Source: Sphagnum magellanicum
Taxonomy: Eukaryota > Streptophyta > Sphagnopsida > Sphagnales > Sphagnaceae
Reading direction: 5' to 3'
Assembly (NCBI GenBank): GCA_021904315.1
Contig: CM038919.1
Span: 6,014,001-6,078,000 of the forward strand
Length of the DNA stretch: 64,000 nucleotides
The notes beneath the pieces were generated by a model. It was not told the origin of the DNA. It was given only the letters and a program-made list of their open reading frames with translations, and made no database searches. The translations under genes were made by a program, and so were the position numbers. Below, one piece after another: positions 12,160 to 25,022 of this stretch (its first letter is position 1; each line of letters begins with the position of its first letter).

Positions 12160-12570
12160 ATTTACTATGTGTTCAAATATATTTTTGTGCTAGAAAATTT
12201 AATGAAATAAATAGGTATTAAGCTAAGGTATGAAGATCATCATATATTTCAAAAAGTCATTCAAAAACAAATCTTTTTGTTAAAACCTACTTGACACATA
12301 TTTGACACCTACTTGAGACAAAGTTCATGCTCAAAAGTTGAGATCAAAAGTTATTTGTATTTTTAAAAACTTACTTGAAACCTATTTTTTAAATGTGAAA
12401 TTTGAAAATCAATGCACACAAGTGAAAAAATATCTTATCTTCGATAATTTAATTAAAAACATTAAATTTTCCACAATTTTATAATGGGTTTTGCTACTAC
12501 TTTACGTCTACATTTACTTGCATGTAGTTTTACAAAGGTCATCAAATGTTCACTTTATCTTTCTTGCTTA
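12160..12570 (+). repeat. Dispersed repeat pair, copy 1
   Basis: Diverged direct copy of 18240-18600. Shared blocks include CTTGACAC.TATTTGA, CTCAAAAGT....ATCAAAAG(T/C)TATTT, TTTTTAAAAAC(T/C)TACTT, AATTTGAAAAT(C/T)AATGCACA and GTTCACTTTATCTT followed by TTACACCC. The family is unrecognised and non-coding. Confidence 0.6.
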
Positions 12571-15500
12571 CACCCAATATTTCTATTTCTCTTTAAACAT
12601 AAACCCAAAATCTTATTACAATCTTAAAAGCACAACAATTTCTTTGCCCCTCAACACATCCTCACCAACATCTAGCAGTGAACATGTGCCTATTTCCCTC
12701 ATCTCACACAAACCCTACTCACAACAAAAAAAAATTCAATCAACAATCACTCCCAACATGCAACACCAATACATATTCCATCTCTCCACAAACCCACCCT
12801 AAGATTAAGCTTACAACTTCTCTAACCTAATCCACACAACACATAAACTAGGACAACCACCCCAAGCTCCCAATCCTCCCACTTTTTTTGCCTTTTTTTT
12901 CTTTTTTTTGGGCAAATGTAGGACCTAACGAACCATGAACCTAGATTCATTCATCATATTCATCCCTATTTCTAACTATTAAGAAACCGAAAACATAGTA
13001 TCAATTTTCTACACATATATGCACCAAAAAAACTTTTGAATCTTGCACAATGAAAGTAAAGTGTAGTCTCTCTAACACAAATGAGCTAACATGAAAAACA
13101 TGAAACAAAAACTTATCTTGTGAATATGAAAACACCTATTGCCAAATTCCTCAATCACTTCCCCATTTATCTACCAATGGGTCTTCATCTCCATCATCCA
13201 ATCCTCCAACACCAACAACATCCTTGCATTCCCAACAACGAACCACAAACAAAAAAAAACACAACTATGTCTACACCATTCTTAAAGTTCCTTACACATC
13301 GTAGGATTGTTATCATCGTCTTTCTTCATGAGTGAAGAAACAAAGACTTAGAGGTCAACATCCACAAGCAACCTTAGTAGTAAGCTTCAAAACTCACAAC
13401 TGTAATGTTCTATGGTAACCAACTAAAGTTGTTTTCAAGTCACGTTACTATATACCATTGTTTATTGGCACTCCAAGCATAGGGCAAAGACTACACAATA
13501 GTGTAAGATGTGAGCATAATTTGTTTGCTTCAATTCAACCCATGTGTGAATGATGTTGGGAATATTACATATAGATTTGATGCATGAACATGTTCCATAA
13601 AAGTGCAAGCATTTGGATGAAGAGCTTTAGATTAAGTAAGGAAAGTTTTTAGTATGAAGTTTCAACCTACCATAAAGGGCAATGTCATTACATTATGAGC
13701 AGTTGCAATTGATACATGTAAGATTTATTTATAAACAAAATAAAAAATCTATAACTATATTTCTAAATGCCTTTTTTATTTTATGAATATTTTCAAGTTT
13801 GGGCAAGGGTATAATTTGTATTTAAACTATAAGTGACTCCCCCCTAAGGCAAGGAAAAAGAAAGCATACAATGCTCTAATCTAGAAATAACAATGAGCAA
13901 CTAAAGGCAACGCAAAGAGGGAGCATCAAATGTTCCAATACACCAATTGCACTATGTGAAATTTGCCATAGGAAGTACTAGTATGCTTTGATTTGAGGAT
14001 TTGTAACTACCAAAGATGGTGTTCCAGACACTCACAATATCACATGTTTTGTCATTCTTCAACTAATTACTTCCTATTGAATTCCAAAATGGCAATGAAA
14101 GTGGGTTAGTGGGTCAAAAATTGAAATCTTGGCTTGGGCATATGGCAAAAATTAAAAGATTCCAGGGCTTGAGACCCCACAACATAGAATTTTGGTTTGA
14201 CCCTAAGCAGACACTAAAATATTTTTTTACATATAATTTAGAACAACCCAAAGTCTACCTTGCTTTGAGCCCCAACCAACTTATAGTCAGTTTGTCATGA
14301 TGGCTTTAACCCCAAGTCACCATGTCTTGGATATTAAGCCACCTTATCCTAACCCTATGTAGCTTAAGGTACAATTGCCTAGAATTAACAAACATGATAG
14401 ACAAGTAGATAGGTAGCCTATGTGGATGCATAGTCAGTAAGTTGATAGGTTGGGGTAAATGTAAGCTAGAGTGAAACAATATATATGGAACTAGACAAAT
14501 TTTGTATATTCTTGTGGATTATAATGTGTCTAAAATCAAATTGATTTTAAAATGTTGTGAAAAGGGACATAAGTATATATATTGTGATTTTTATGTTATA
14601 TAATTAAATATAATATTTTAATTATTCAAAAATGAATGCTTTAAACTAAATGGGGACTTTGAAAATTGCCAAAACTAAAAGAAAACAATGCAATTTCTTA
14701 TGACATGAATTTTGTGAAATTTTTATAACATTGTTGGGTTTTTAAGCATGTATGTATTTATTTACTTACATACATAGCAATTTGATCATATGTTATTTGG
14801 GGGTTTGGACAAGGTGTCCTAGGGCCCACAACACATATGGTGCCTTGGGGTTAAGGCCACCATTAACAAATGACCATAAGCTACTTGGGGGGCCCAAGAT
14901 AGGGTGGACCCTAGGTTGTCTAGGACCCTAAACAAGAGAACTATTTAGTGTTTGCCCAAGGGCCAAACCAAGATTTGATGTCCTAAGGTTTGAAGACATG
15001 AAATTTTTTAATGTTTGCTTTAGGCCTAAGCCAAGATTCTAATTTTTAACCCTTCAACTCTCATGACCTTTTTGGAATTGGGTACCCTCCACCTTTTCAA
15101 TTTGTTTTCCCAATTCATGTCCTCTTTGATGAGTTTATTACTTGCTTATAGCCATGTTTTCAATTGTTAGTTTTATGTGGACTTTGTAGCTATGTTTTGC
15201 TTTCGAAATAAATGGTATATAAATGCAGTAGTTATGATGATTAAGGGCCCAAGGTGAGTTGGAGGAATACATGGTCATGGTTAGATGATTTATGTTACTA
15301 CTCCACACTTTGTAAGCATTAAACAAAGACCATTGATGGAAAAAACTTAGCTAGTATCTTCTAGAGCCATGAAAACCCATTGTGACAAAAGTTATGAATC
15401 TACTTAACATTTCAAGAAAAGGAATTGGAACAAGACCTTAAGTAAATTATGTGTCAGCTATTAGTTATTGCTGAAGTGTTATTATTAATGTTAGTTTGCT

Positions 15501-16809
15501 ATATAGGCATGTGCCTAGTGTTAACATCAGTATCAAGAAGCTTACTAGGTTGACATCATTTGATGCAATACCAGTTTTACCTAGTTCTAGCTTGGCCGAG
15601 ACTCAAGATTTGAGGTGATATTGATTTTATATTGGTTTTATACTAGTGAAACACAAGCAAACTCCATTTAAAAAAACACTTAGCAAGGGGGAAAAGAAGG
15701 AACAAAGAACGGAGACCCAAGTCTAAGCCCAAAGAATAAACACAAAGTGTGTAAAAAAGGCACTAGAACAATCATGTTCCAAAGCCCCCACCAATCACAA
15801 GAAACATATAAAAAGAAAAAGGGATGGAAAACTTGAAAGGGCAGAAAGCTTAAAAAAACCTTTGCCTGCAGTGATAATGTGCTTCAAAATAGAGGTGGCT
15901 TGAGCTCTTTGCAAAACTACTAACACCCTTAGAAAAGATTAAAAAATTCTATTTATAAAAAACACACAAAATAGCAAGAGGAGGGCTAGTGGAGCCCTTT
16001 GCTATCCATGCCATGTTAACACATTGATGAAAAAAATTGTCTATTTGTTGGTGCATGCAACCAAAAACCTTTATAACAAGGGGGAAAAACATGTCTTCTA
16101 GGTGTTAATCATGATAAAGTACTTCCTTTGTTTGAGCTAACATCATCGTGGCCACTTCACAAAATGAAGCAACCCACAAAACCAAATATGTTGAAATGGG
16201 ATTGGTAATGAGAACATTAGCCAAAGGTGCAAATGCCATTAATCAATAACACGATGTCAACCAATTGATGAAAAGACTGAAAGGAAGGTGATGGAAGGAC
16301 ATGAGTTATTCATGTAAGATATGAAATCTCACGTCTCTCACAATGAAAGCAAAAACATCCCAAATGGCATCATGGGATTAAATCTATTCCCCACCTAAAC
16401 CCTACAAGGCAAACATCCAAGGTGTCTTGCAAAAAGGAAGAAATAAAACAAGAAAATGCAAATGGGACACCCAAAACCCTAATATTATTCAAAAAGCAAC
16501 AAAAATCAATCAAAGGAAAGAAACCAAAAGATAAACAAAAAGGCGACCAAGTTGAGCACTTGCGAAGTTAGACCACTGGCCCCATAATAGCCAACTAAAA
16601 AACAAAATGGTCAAAAGCAAAAGGAACGATAGAAGCAGGGTCAATGATGTGAATGCCATCAATAAAGGAAAGGAGAATACAAAAAAAAAGAAAAAACCCT
16701 TGCAAAATAACAATTACAATTCATGGTTTTCTTAACTAGGTTTTTAAGTCCCAAAACAACAAGCATAAAAAATACCACCTTATAAATTTGGAACTACCAA
16801 CATGACTGG
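12571..16809. other. AT-rich intergenic, nothing recognised
   Basis: 12,650-13,330 is A/C-rich and low in complexity. Short open frames there encode Pro/Ser/His/Asn-rich peptides typical of such composition. 14,400-14,460 contains GATA/GGTA-type tetranucleotide drift. I see no gene, LTR or clear terminal repeats. Confidence 0.45.
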
Positions 16810-17217
16810 GTGGTTTATTTAGACCTTATCATTTTGACTAATAAAGTATTTGACTATTTGACTAAGTAAACAATGGACCATTTGATTAGGTCAAATTTGT
16901 ATTTAAATTAAAATCATTTATGGACGATTATTCTTAAAATTAATAGATAGGTAGGTAATAAATAGGTCTAGGTAGGTTGAAAAATGTATTTAGTTAGATA
17001 AGTGTTAACCTAACTTAGGATACCTAACAAATAACCTCATTTCACCTCATTGAATTACATTAGTTTGCTTTATTTACATTAACTTTCTAAATATGCATAT
17101 AGGTTGCAAGTATAATGAATTGAACCCCAAACCTCCAAAATGATCAACCAAGTCCTTACCAATGGATTACACCATGAAAAATGTTTAATTTTTGTCAAGG
17201 TTTTTACACATCACCAG
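16810..17217. repeat. TTTGACTA-rich and GGTA-rich degenerate sequence
   Basis: TTTGACTA-like words recur at 16,830-16,900, followed by ATAGGTAGGTA-type drift to 17,000. The same TTTGACTA words recur at 18,900-19,090 on the far side of the 17.2-18.9 kb arrays, so the whole 16.8-19.1 kb block may be one expanded repeat locus. Confidence 0.45.
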
Positions 17218-17600
17218 ATATAATGGCTAAACTTAAGCAACACCTATAGGTTAAATTTAGTTTAAACCTAATGATTAAATCAAGTGGTTAAACATAATGG
17301 TTAAACCTTGACTAAACTTAATGATTAAATTTAATGGCTAAATATAATGACTAAATCATGGTTAAACATAAAGACTAAAGCTAATGGCTAAATTTAGTGG
17401 CTAAACATAATGATTAATTATAATTAAATTTAATAATTAAACATAATGATTAAACTTTGGTTAAACACAATGATTAAACTTAGGCCAAATCTAATGGCTA
17501 AACCTAGTGGCTAAACTTAATTAAAACTAGTGGCCAAATTTAATGGTGTAACTTAAGTTAAACCTAATGACCAAATCTAAATGGTTAAATTAAAATTAAA
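17218..17600. repeat. Degenerate tandem array, about 13-bp unit
   Basis: Words of the form TAATGGCTAAA(T/C), TAATGATTAAA and TAGTGGCTAAAC follow one another at roughly 13-14 bp spacing with many substitutions. The same word type returns at 18,600-18,740. No open frame is present. Confidence 0.75.
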
Positions 17601-17752
17601 GGTCAAAGCAAAATAAAAAATATATATAAAATAAACGTCTCCAATTAAACCATTTATCACATATATAATTACAAAAATATATATATCAAATTAAATGAAA
17701 ATACATGTCAAGCAACATTCATTTGTTGCATTAAGTTTGTGTGTAGTTATGT

Positions 17753-18142
17753 TAATAGGAGCCAAAAGTAGTTGTAACCATTGTTTAATAATGTGTTTTT
17801 TACACCAAAGATTTTTTTTTTAAGTGTTTTTTAAACTTGAAAATAAATAAAATTTTTTGCACATTATCAAATTCAATATCTTATTCTATAAATGTTAAAA
17901 ATATGAAATTATTTCATTAACATTTGAACCTTCAAAAGTAATGTAAAAAGACTTGTAAAAAGACTTGAAAAACTTTGAAAATGATATATTTTTGGCAAAT
18001 TTTTAACACAAACCTTAACAAAAAAATACAAATAAAATTTGAAAAATTTTTTAAATATTTTTTTGAAGAATTTTTTTGTGAATATTTTAAGAATATTCCC
18101 CAAAAAGTAATCACCTAAAGGGGGTGCTAGTGGCTCCTATTA
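17753..18142. repeat. Possible terminal-inverted-repeat element (390 bp)
   Basis: TAATAGGAGCCA at 17753-17764 is mirrored exactly at 18131-18142, with weaker matching inward. The interior is very AT-rich, with a local AAAAAGACTTG duplication near 17,945. No target duplication is seen, so the call is tentative. The F- and K-rich open frames inside reflect composition only. Confidence 0.35.
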
Positions 18143-18239
18143 GCTTATTTGCACCCGTTTATAGAAATATAATTCCCAAAACGTAAAAAATAAGCATTGA
18201 ACTTAAAAAGTAGATGAAAAGTAGATGTAAAAATAATTG

Positions 18240-18600
18240 GCTTATAAGTGTTCAAACCTATTTTTTCATTAAAAATTTAAGCAAATACATATGTACTAAT
18301 TTATGATATGAAGGTCATTTATTTTAACAAGACATCAATTTTTTTGTTTTTTTCTTTATTAAACCTTACTTGACACCTATTTGAAGCAAAGAGGCCACAC
18401 TCAAAAGTAAACATCAAAAGCTATTTATATTTTTAAAAACCTACTTTAAACCTACTTTTACAAGTTGGAATTTGAAAATTAATGCACATTAATGTAAAAA
18501 CATTTTATGTTTTATCATTCAAGCAAAAACCCTAAATGTTTCACAATTTTATGCTATAGTTTTGACAAGGTAAAAAAGTTCACTTTATCTTGTTTACACC
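18240..18600 (+). repeat. Dispersed repeat pair, copy 2
   Basis: Direct diverged copy of 12160-12570; see that entry for shared blocks. It sits between the 390-bp inverted-repeat candidate and the second part of the 13-bp-type array. Confidence 0.6.
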
Positions 18601-19148
18601 CCTAAACCTAATGGCCAAATCTAGTAGTAAACATAATGGTTACATTTAACGCCTAAACTTCATGGGTTCAATTTAAGCTAAAATTAATGGCTAAAATTTG
18701 ATTAAACTTTGGGTAAACCTAATGGCTACACTTAGTGTCTAAACTTAAGTAAGTAAGTGGGTAGGTAAGAAGGTGGATAGGTAAGTAAATAAGTTTTATG
18801 AAAGTGAAAAAATTCAAATAGGTAGATACGTAAATAAGTAGGTAGTTAAATAGTTAGGTAAATAGGTGGGTGAATAAGTAGGAGATAAATACATAAAGTA
18901 GCAAACTATGTCATATTTGACTAAAAAACATTAGCCATTTTGACTAAATGTTCCATTTGATTAAAAACCATCGGCTATTTTTACTAAAGTTGTACAATTT
19001 GACTAGATGTATCTAAACAAAGAAATCATTGTAATCAAGATGTATTTAGTCAAAGAAATCATTATAGTCAAAATGTACATGTCTATTAGTCAAAAATGAT
19101 AAATTACGCAACTTGAACCTTTTTAAAAACCATGACTTGTAGTAATGA
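18601..19148. repeat. 13-bp-type array remnant, tetranucleotide array and TTTGACTA words
   Basis: 18,601-18,740 repeats the CTAATGGC(C/T)AAA words. 18,741-18,900 is a degenerate GTAG/GTAA tetranucleotide array (for example AAGTAAGTAAGTGGGTAGG). 18,900-19,090 holds TTTGACTA words and two copies of AGTCAAAGAAATCATT. It abuts the gypsy LTR at 19149. Confidence 0.65.
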
Positions 19149-20105
19149 TGTCACGAGCATGAAAAACTACAAGAACAGAAACTAACCCAAAGACATAACA
19201 AGGAAAACAAATCACAAAAAATGCAAGCTTAAATGTAATCCAAGACTAGAAACACAAAGATGTAAGGCAAGAACACAATATATGATAGAAAGTGATTCAA
19301 ACAAAACTTTATTTTGATGGCTTATGAAAACAAAGGTTATGACAGGAATGTGCACCCAAAATTAATGTTGAATAGATTAAAAGTAATGAGAGGTCCTACC
19401 CCTATTTATACCCCATTGGGAACCTAGCTCAAGGAAGTTTCCATGGAGGCTTCCATGTGTGCACCGACCAAGGAAGCTTCTTAACTAATAGTGAATTAAA
19501 AATCAATTAAAACTTAAGTAAGCATTAACTTAAATTATACCGCATTGGGACTTAATTCAATGAAGTTTCCATAAAGGCTTCCATTTGTGCACCGACCAAA
19601 GAAGTTTCTTAAGGAGCCTTTTAAGTAATAGTTAACTAAAAATCAACTAAAACTTAAGTAAAGGTTAACTCAAAGTTAATTCAAACTTAACTAGGATTTA
19701 AATAAGAACTGACCAAGAGTTAACTAAGATTTAACTGAGATTTAAATAAGAGTTGACCAAAAGTTGACTAAGATTTAATTAGGACTTAAATAAGAGTTGA
19801 TTAAAATTTAATTGGGATTTAAATAAGAGTTGACCAAAAGTTGATTAATATTTAATTGGAACTTAAATAAGAGTTGACCAAGGGTCGACTAAGATTTAAC
19901 TGGGATTTAAATAAGAGTTAACCAAAGGTCGATTAATATTTAACTAGGATTTAATTAAAACTTGACTAAAAGTTAACCAAAAATGAATTGTGAGTTAACT
20001 GAAAGTTAATGACAATGCAAATAATGATGTAAGTGATAATGTAGGTGACTATCTTGATGCCAATGCTGATGCAAGCAACAGATGATGGTGCTGTTTGTTA
20101 CATCA
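19149..20105 (-). repeat. gypsy 3' LTR (957 bp, with internal tandem repeats)
   Basis: On the plus strand it runs from TGTCACGAGC to ...TTACATCA. A TATAAATAG box reads on the minus strand at 19410-19402. It contains a duplicated block of about 140 bp (near 19,405-19,535 and 19,540-19,680). It also holds six copies of a 44-bp unit marked by TAAATAAGA at 19699, 19743, 19787, 19820, 19864 and 19908, one spacing being 33 bp. The upstream LTR lacks this expansion. Confidence 0.85.
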
Positions 20106-20114
20106 CCTCCCCCA
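20106..20114 (-). other. Polypurine tract
   Basis: The minus strand reads TGGGGGAGG directly before the 3' LTR start. This is the expected position for the plus-strand primer of an LTR retrotransposon. Confidence 0.8.
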
Positions 20115-20115
20115 G

Positions 20116-21670
20116 TGGCCTTGGGCTTGTTCAAATACCACATGTGAAAGTCTTTCATTTTTTCCATGGCATTTGATAAGTTTTTGACTAGTTCCCATGT
20201 ACCTCCACTAATGTCATAACCTTGTTAATGAACTAAATATTGTAACAAACAATGTGATATCCTTGGATTTAGGATTTCCTTAACCTCATATTTTTGTTCA
20301 TCATTAATTACAATTGGTGGAGGTGGTTCGTGTGTTCTCCCTAGAATGGTAGAAACATGGTAGGGTTCCAATAATGAAACATGAAACACGGGGTGAATCT
20401 TCATGGAATCTAAAAGCTTGAGTTAGAATGCCATTGTGTTGATTTGTTTCATGATGGTAATCGGCCAAGTTTTTAATAGTACAATTTTTTTTACGATCAA
20501 ATTGTCTTAATGTTTTGTTGTTGAAGCCAAATTTGATTCTACCTTGAAATTTGGTTGGTCTTTACAATGTTCACCGACATTTTCCTAGTATTGCTTTCGA
20601 GTTTCTTGAAGGCTAGATACAAGTTGTGCCCGAATGTCTACTAACCACACAACTCAATCTTTAGTTACAGGATTCATGACATTGTTTACACCTTGGATGT
20701 CAAACTTGGGATGTAAACCATGATTGGCAAATAATGGTGTTTGTTGCGTTGTTGAATGCATAATGTTGTTGTAAGAAAACTTTGCCACAAACAAGACATT
20801 CGACCAATTATCTTGGCGACACTACTACAAAATTTGGGTGTAGTTCATTAGTCCCCATTCATTAAACTTGTGAATTAATTACTTCCCCACAAGATCCCAT
20901 TCACTGCAACTAATGAAGACATTCAAACTCTAATAAAATCACTTGGCATACAAGGACATTTTTTGTTGTAGTGTGATAATTAGTCATACATTATAGGTAT
21001 TATTCCAGGTCTTGATTGACCTATTCCATTTGCCCATTTGTCTCAGGATGGAAGGCTAATGATAACTTCACCTTCACACCTAATATCTCAAAATGCCATT
21101 TCTAAAACTTGGATACAAATTGAGGTCCATGATCAAAAATGATGTATTCAAGAAGTTCATGATGACAAAAAACATGATCAAGGAATAATTTAGCTATTTT
21201 TTCACCAATTATTGATTTGTTGCAAGGAATAAAATGAACAATTTTCATGAAACAATCCACCACCACTAGAATGGAATCAAATGAATTAGATCATGGAAAA
21301 TCCATGATGAAATCCATGGAAATTGAAGACCATGGTGAAGCAAAGATTAATAATGGTTAAAGAAGTCCATGAGGGCGATGACGAAAATTCTTTGCATGAG
21401 CACAAACATCACATGAACCCAAAAATTCCTTCATGAACTTCTAAAGTTACAACCACCAATAGTCATGAGACATTAACTCCATGGTCTTGTTGAATCCAAA
21501 ATGGCTAGCAACCAATGTGTCATGTTTGGCCTTGAGAATTTGAAGTTGCGTAAGGTGTTTTGGTACATATAACAATTCTTCGTGATATAGCAGACCATCA
21601 CGAAACTCAAATTTGTCAAAGTCGCTAGGAGGGTTCTTTCGATGACTTTTGACAACAATAGTAAGAGAAT
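20116..21670 (-). pseudogene. gypsy integrase and chromodomain remnant
   Basis: From 21,600 down, the minus strand gives ELLYVPKHLTQLQ and HDTLVASHFGFNKTMEL (the H2C2 zinc-binding start of integrase), then an integrase core with FDSILVVVDCFMKIVHFIP near 21,300-21,230. A HPETNGQMEQVN-type block follows near 21,000. Near 20,400-20,130 come HPVFHVSLLEPYH, a YEVKEIL..R block, LVH.QGYDISGGTWE and KDFH, ending in TGGGDVT next to the polypurine tract. The last part is a chromodomain, which defines chromoviruses and guides integration to heterochromatin. Stops and frameshifts are scattered throughout. Confidence 0.85.
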
Positions 21671-21899
21671 CATTAATTAAATCTTCACAAATGCATTGAA
21701 GGAAGGTCTTATCTTTAGGAATTATTAATAATGCTTAAAGTTGAAGGTTTTCAGGGTTTGAAAATGGTGTCACATTGTTGATTATAAGCAACATCCCCCT
21801 CCTTAGGCACGAGGTACGAACAATGGGATAACACATCTTTTTGTCACCTTAAACTGTAGGTAATCACAAACTAAAATTAAGACAAGGATAATGCCCATT

Positions 21900-23040
21900 G
21901 AGTTTGATGTCAATTCAACACATAAACCATCATGAAATATTAAAAATTCTTGTGATTAGAGTACACAATGATTTCATGTTGAGTTCCTTCAAGTAGATGA
22001 TACCATTCTTTAAAGGCATCCACGATGGCCAAAAGGTCTTTGTCATGAATCTCATAGTTAATATTGGCAAGGTAAAACTTATAAGAACAAAAACCAACCG
22101 GATGAAAAAAATTATCTTTTCTGGGTTGTGAGAGTACGACACGTAATGCATAATCATAGGTGTCTATCTTTAAGACAAAAGGGTTGGAAGGGTTTACATG
22201 AATCAAAAATGGGGTAGTCGTGAAAAAGGCTTACAAAGATTGAAAGGCATTTTCAGCTTCAATTCCCCAGGAAAAATGTTGATCTTTCTTAGTTAGACGA
22301 ATGAGATGGGTCGCTATCGTGAAATAGTATGCAATGAATCGCAGATAGAAATTGGCGAACCCAAGAAAACATTGAACATCTCGGACAAAAGTTGGGGTTG
22401 CACATCCACAATGGTTTGAACCTTATGAGGGTCCATGTGAATACCATCTCTAGAAATAATATAACCCAAGAATTCCACCTCAGATTAATGGAATCCACAC
22501 TTTTCCAATTTGACATAAATACCAACTTTTCGAAACTTTTCCAGAACAAGACGTACATGGCGTTCATGGTCTGCCATGTTCTTTGAGAAAATGAGGATGT
22601 TATTGATGTAACAAACCATAAAATCATCCAAATACTCACAAAAGACATCATTCATCATATGTTGAAAGACAACAGGTGCATTGGTAAGGCCAAAGGGCAT
22701 TACAACATATTCAAAATGGCCATAACAAATTTTGAATGCCATTTTCCATTCATCACCTTTTCGAATGCATACCAAGTTGTATGTTCCACATAGGTCAATC
22801 TTGGTGTACATTTTGGAATGATAGAATTAGTCCAACAATCTTGAAATCAAGGGCAAAAGGTACTGATTCTTGATGGTGAGTTGATTTAGTCCATGGTAAT
22901 TAACACACATGTGTAAAGATCCATCCTTTTTTTTTGACAAATAGGATTAGAGCATGAGTTAGAAACTTGGAATGTCAAATGAACCCCTTTTCAAGATTTT
23001 CATCAATGTATTTTGGAAGCACTGAGCGTTCATTTTATGA
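21900..23040 (-). pseudogene. gypsy reverse transcriptase and RNase H remnant
   Basis: The RT begins near 22,930 with [16 protein letters not shown], where family members usually have C-V-D-Y-R. It is open at 22811-22485 with KIDLCGTYNLV, FEYVVMPFGLTNAPVVFQ and CYINNILIFSKN. The active site normally reads Y-x-D-D, so both catalytic aspartates are Asn here. RNase H follows at 22206-21940 (FVLKIDTYDYAL, VGFCSYKF, YEIHDKDLLAIVDAFKEW). Stops and a frame change between the two segments break the polyprotein. Confidence 0.9.
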
Positions 23041-23469
23041 CAAGTTATAGATGGGTTCCAATGGAGGATGCACTCTTTCCTCCAAATCAATCACACAATC
23101 ATTTGGTTAATGTTCAAGTAATGTGTTTGCATTTTTTTTTCAAAACATCTTTGTAATTCTTGTACTAAATAGGGATATGATGTTGTTGCATCTTAGGATC
23201 AAGGGTTGGAATGGCATACACAAAAAATGCATCTTCCTTCTTTGTTATTTGTATGAATGTTCTTGCTCCCATGAACAAAGGCTTAAAAGGTTTGGATCCT
23301 TGGTTACCCCTAATATCTCCTTCACGTTTGAGTTTTTACATGTGTTGATTAGTTCTTGTTATGTCTTCACATGCATAATCATGTTAAGAATCCAACATGT
23401 TTGTTGGGAAAACTTCGTATTTTGGTGTAATTTCGTTTATTAATTCAAAATGAAGACTTTTCGTCTTAT

Positions 23470-24900
23470 AATTCATTCAAGGATTATGCAAAATGAATGA
23501 TAACCCAATGATGACAGGCTTGTTGAAGATGAGATGACATTGAAAATAACTTTGCTACTATGTGATCCAATTGTTACCATCAATGTTTTAGGCTCATGCA
23601 TTATAGGTTTTGAAAAAAGGTTCCAACCATCGATCATTTTGATTGCCACTTGTGTCGCTTTTTCCACCAATGCCAAGTTATGTTGTCATACCAATTCTTT
23701 GTCGTTGAAACATGTAGATGCCTTTGAGTTAAGAAGTGTTTGGGTTCGCACAATTGTGGATTTACCACCCTTGATTATGATGGGCAACAAAAAGCAAGGT
23801 GCTGGTTTTAAAGACAAGGTAGGACTATTTTGAACACATGATGCATCGAAGTTTAGTTTCATGGTCGCTATTGAGATTAAATGTCTTCATTTCCCTTCTC
23901 TTTTGGCCCTTGGGTAATGGTAGAAGTTGTGGCATGTGCTACATGTTGAACACATTTCTTTGGATAAGCATTAGCTATGTGGCATGGTTCTCCATAGTAT
24001 AAACAAAGATTGTTTACATGTTGACGTTGTTTATCTTATTTTGTGAGTGGTTTGAATCCTGTCTTGTTGATTTGCATGGGGTCGTCATTGGGTGTAGACA
24101 CCATATGTTTGGGTTGCAACATGGGTGGTGACCTCAATGTTGGTGATGGTTCCCAATGCTTCTCTTGCCGATGTTCAAAAAATCAACTATCATAATGCAC
24201 AACTTGCATGATTGCTTGACTGAAGATTGTGGGATCAAACATGGTCAATGGAAGGTTCTTCACATCTTTACAGAGTCCAAATTAAAATTAGTTCATAAGC
24301 GTAGCCTTGTCCCATGAAATGTCACATGTTAGTTGCTTAAATATAAAAGCATACACAAAAGTGGGCATGATCCTTGGTGAAAAATTCTCAATTTGCTTGT
24401 TGCTATATGTTCTTTGTTTGAATCACCAAAAGAAGCACTAAATTCTTCAATAAATGCTTCAAAGTGGTTTAGAAGTGAAGATTAACATTCTAAAAGAGGT
24501 GCAAACCATGCTAAAGTTGTGCTTGATAATAAGGTGCTAATGAGTCCAACTTGGGTTCAATCATCTAGATAAGGTGCTGTTGAAGTTGGATGATGAGATG
24601 TACTTGGTTGACGAAACCTTGAAATTTTGAATATGTGCTGTGAAACTTTTTTGATAGGTTGATTTGTAACTTTTTCAAAATGTTTCCAAATGTTGTTGAT
24701 GTTTGGTTTCCTTGTAGTTATGCAATGGATTCATGAAGAGACTAATTTTCCTACTGCACATGCTTAACGGCAACAAGAATTTCTTCCATGGATGGAAGTA
24801 TTTATTCTCTTGAAATGGACATGGCCAAAGAAATATGTAAATCAAAAGTTTGACAAGAGGTGGGTAGTTCATAATTTCAATCAACATGTTCAAAAGGTGG
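23470..24900 (-). pseudogene. gypsy gag and protease remnant
   Basis: Near 24,480-24,410 the minus strand reads LNHFEAFIEEFSASFGDSNKE, typical of the Retrotrans_gag region. Near 24,000 lies a zinc-knuckle relic, NLCLYYGEPCHIANAYPKK, in which two of the cysteines expected in the C-C-H-C pattern are Tyr. 23,700-23,450 contains the tail of the aspartic protease region (VTIGSHSSKVIFNVIS, then a YHSFCIILE..IIRRKVFILN block). The leading Asp-Ser/Thr-Gly motif is not clear. Frames change several times. Confidence 0.75.
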
Positions 24901-25022
24901 GTAATCCATAACCTTTTGAATATTTTTTAGGTTGAAATAAAAGGGTAATCCACACTCGACTTCTAAAAACACAAAACAAAACAATTATAATGACGATAAA
25001 AATAGATGTAGGCATAATGGGA

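Noticed and set aside
17909-18114. Phe/Lys-rich minus-strand frames resembling membrane peptides
   Set aside because: They are produced by AT-rich repeats, with two overlapping frames of similar composition.
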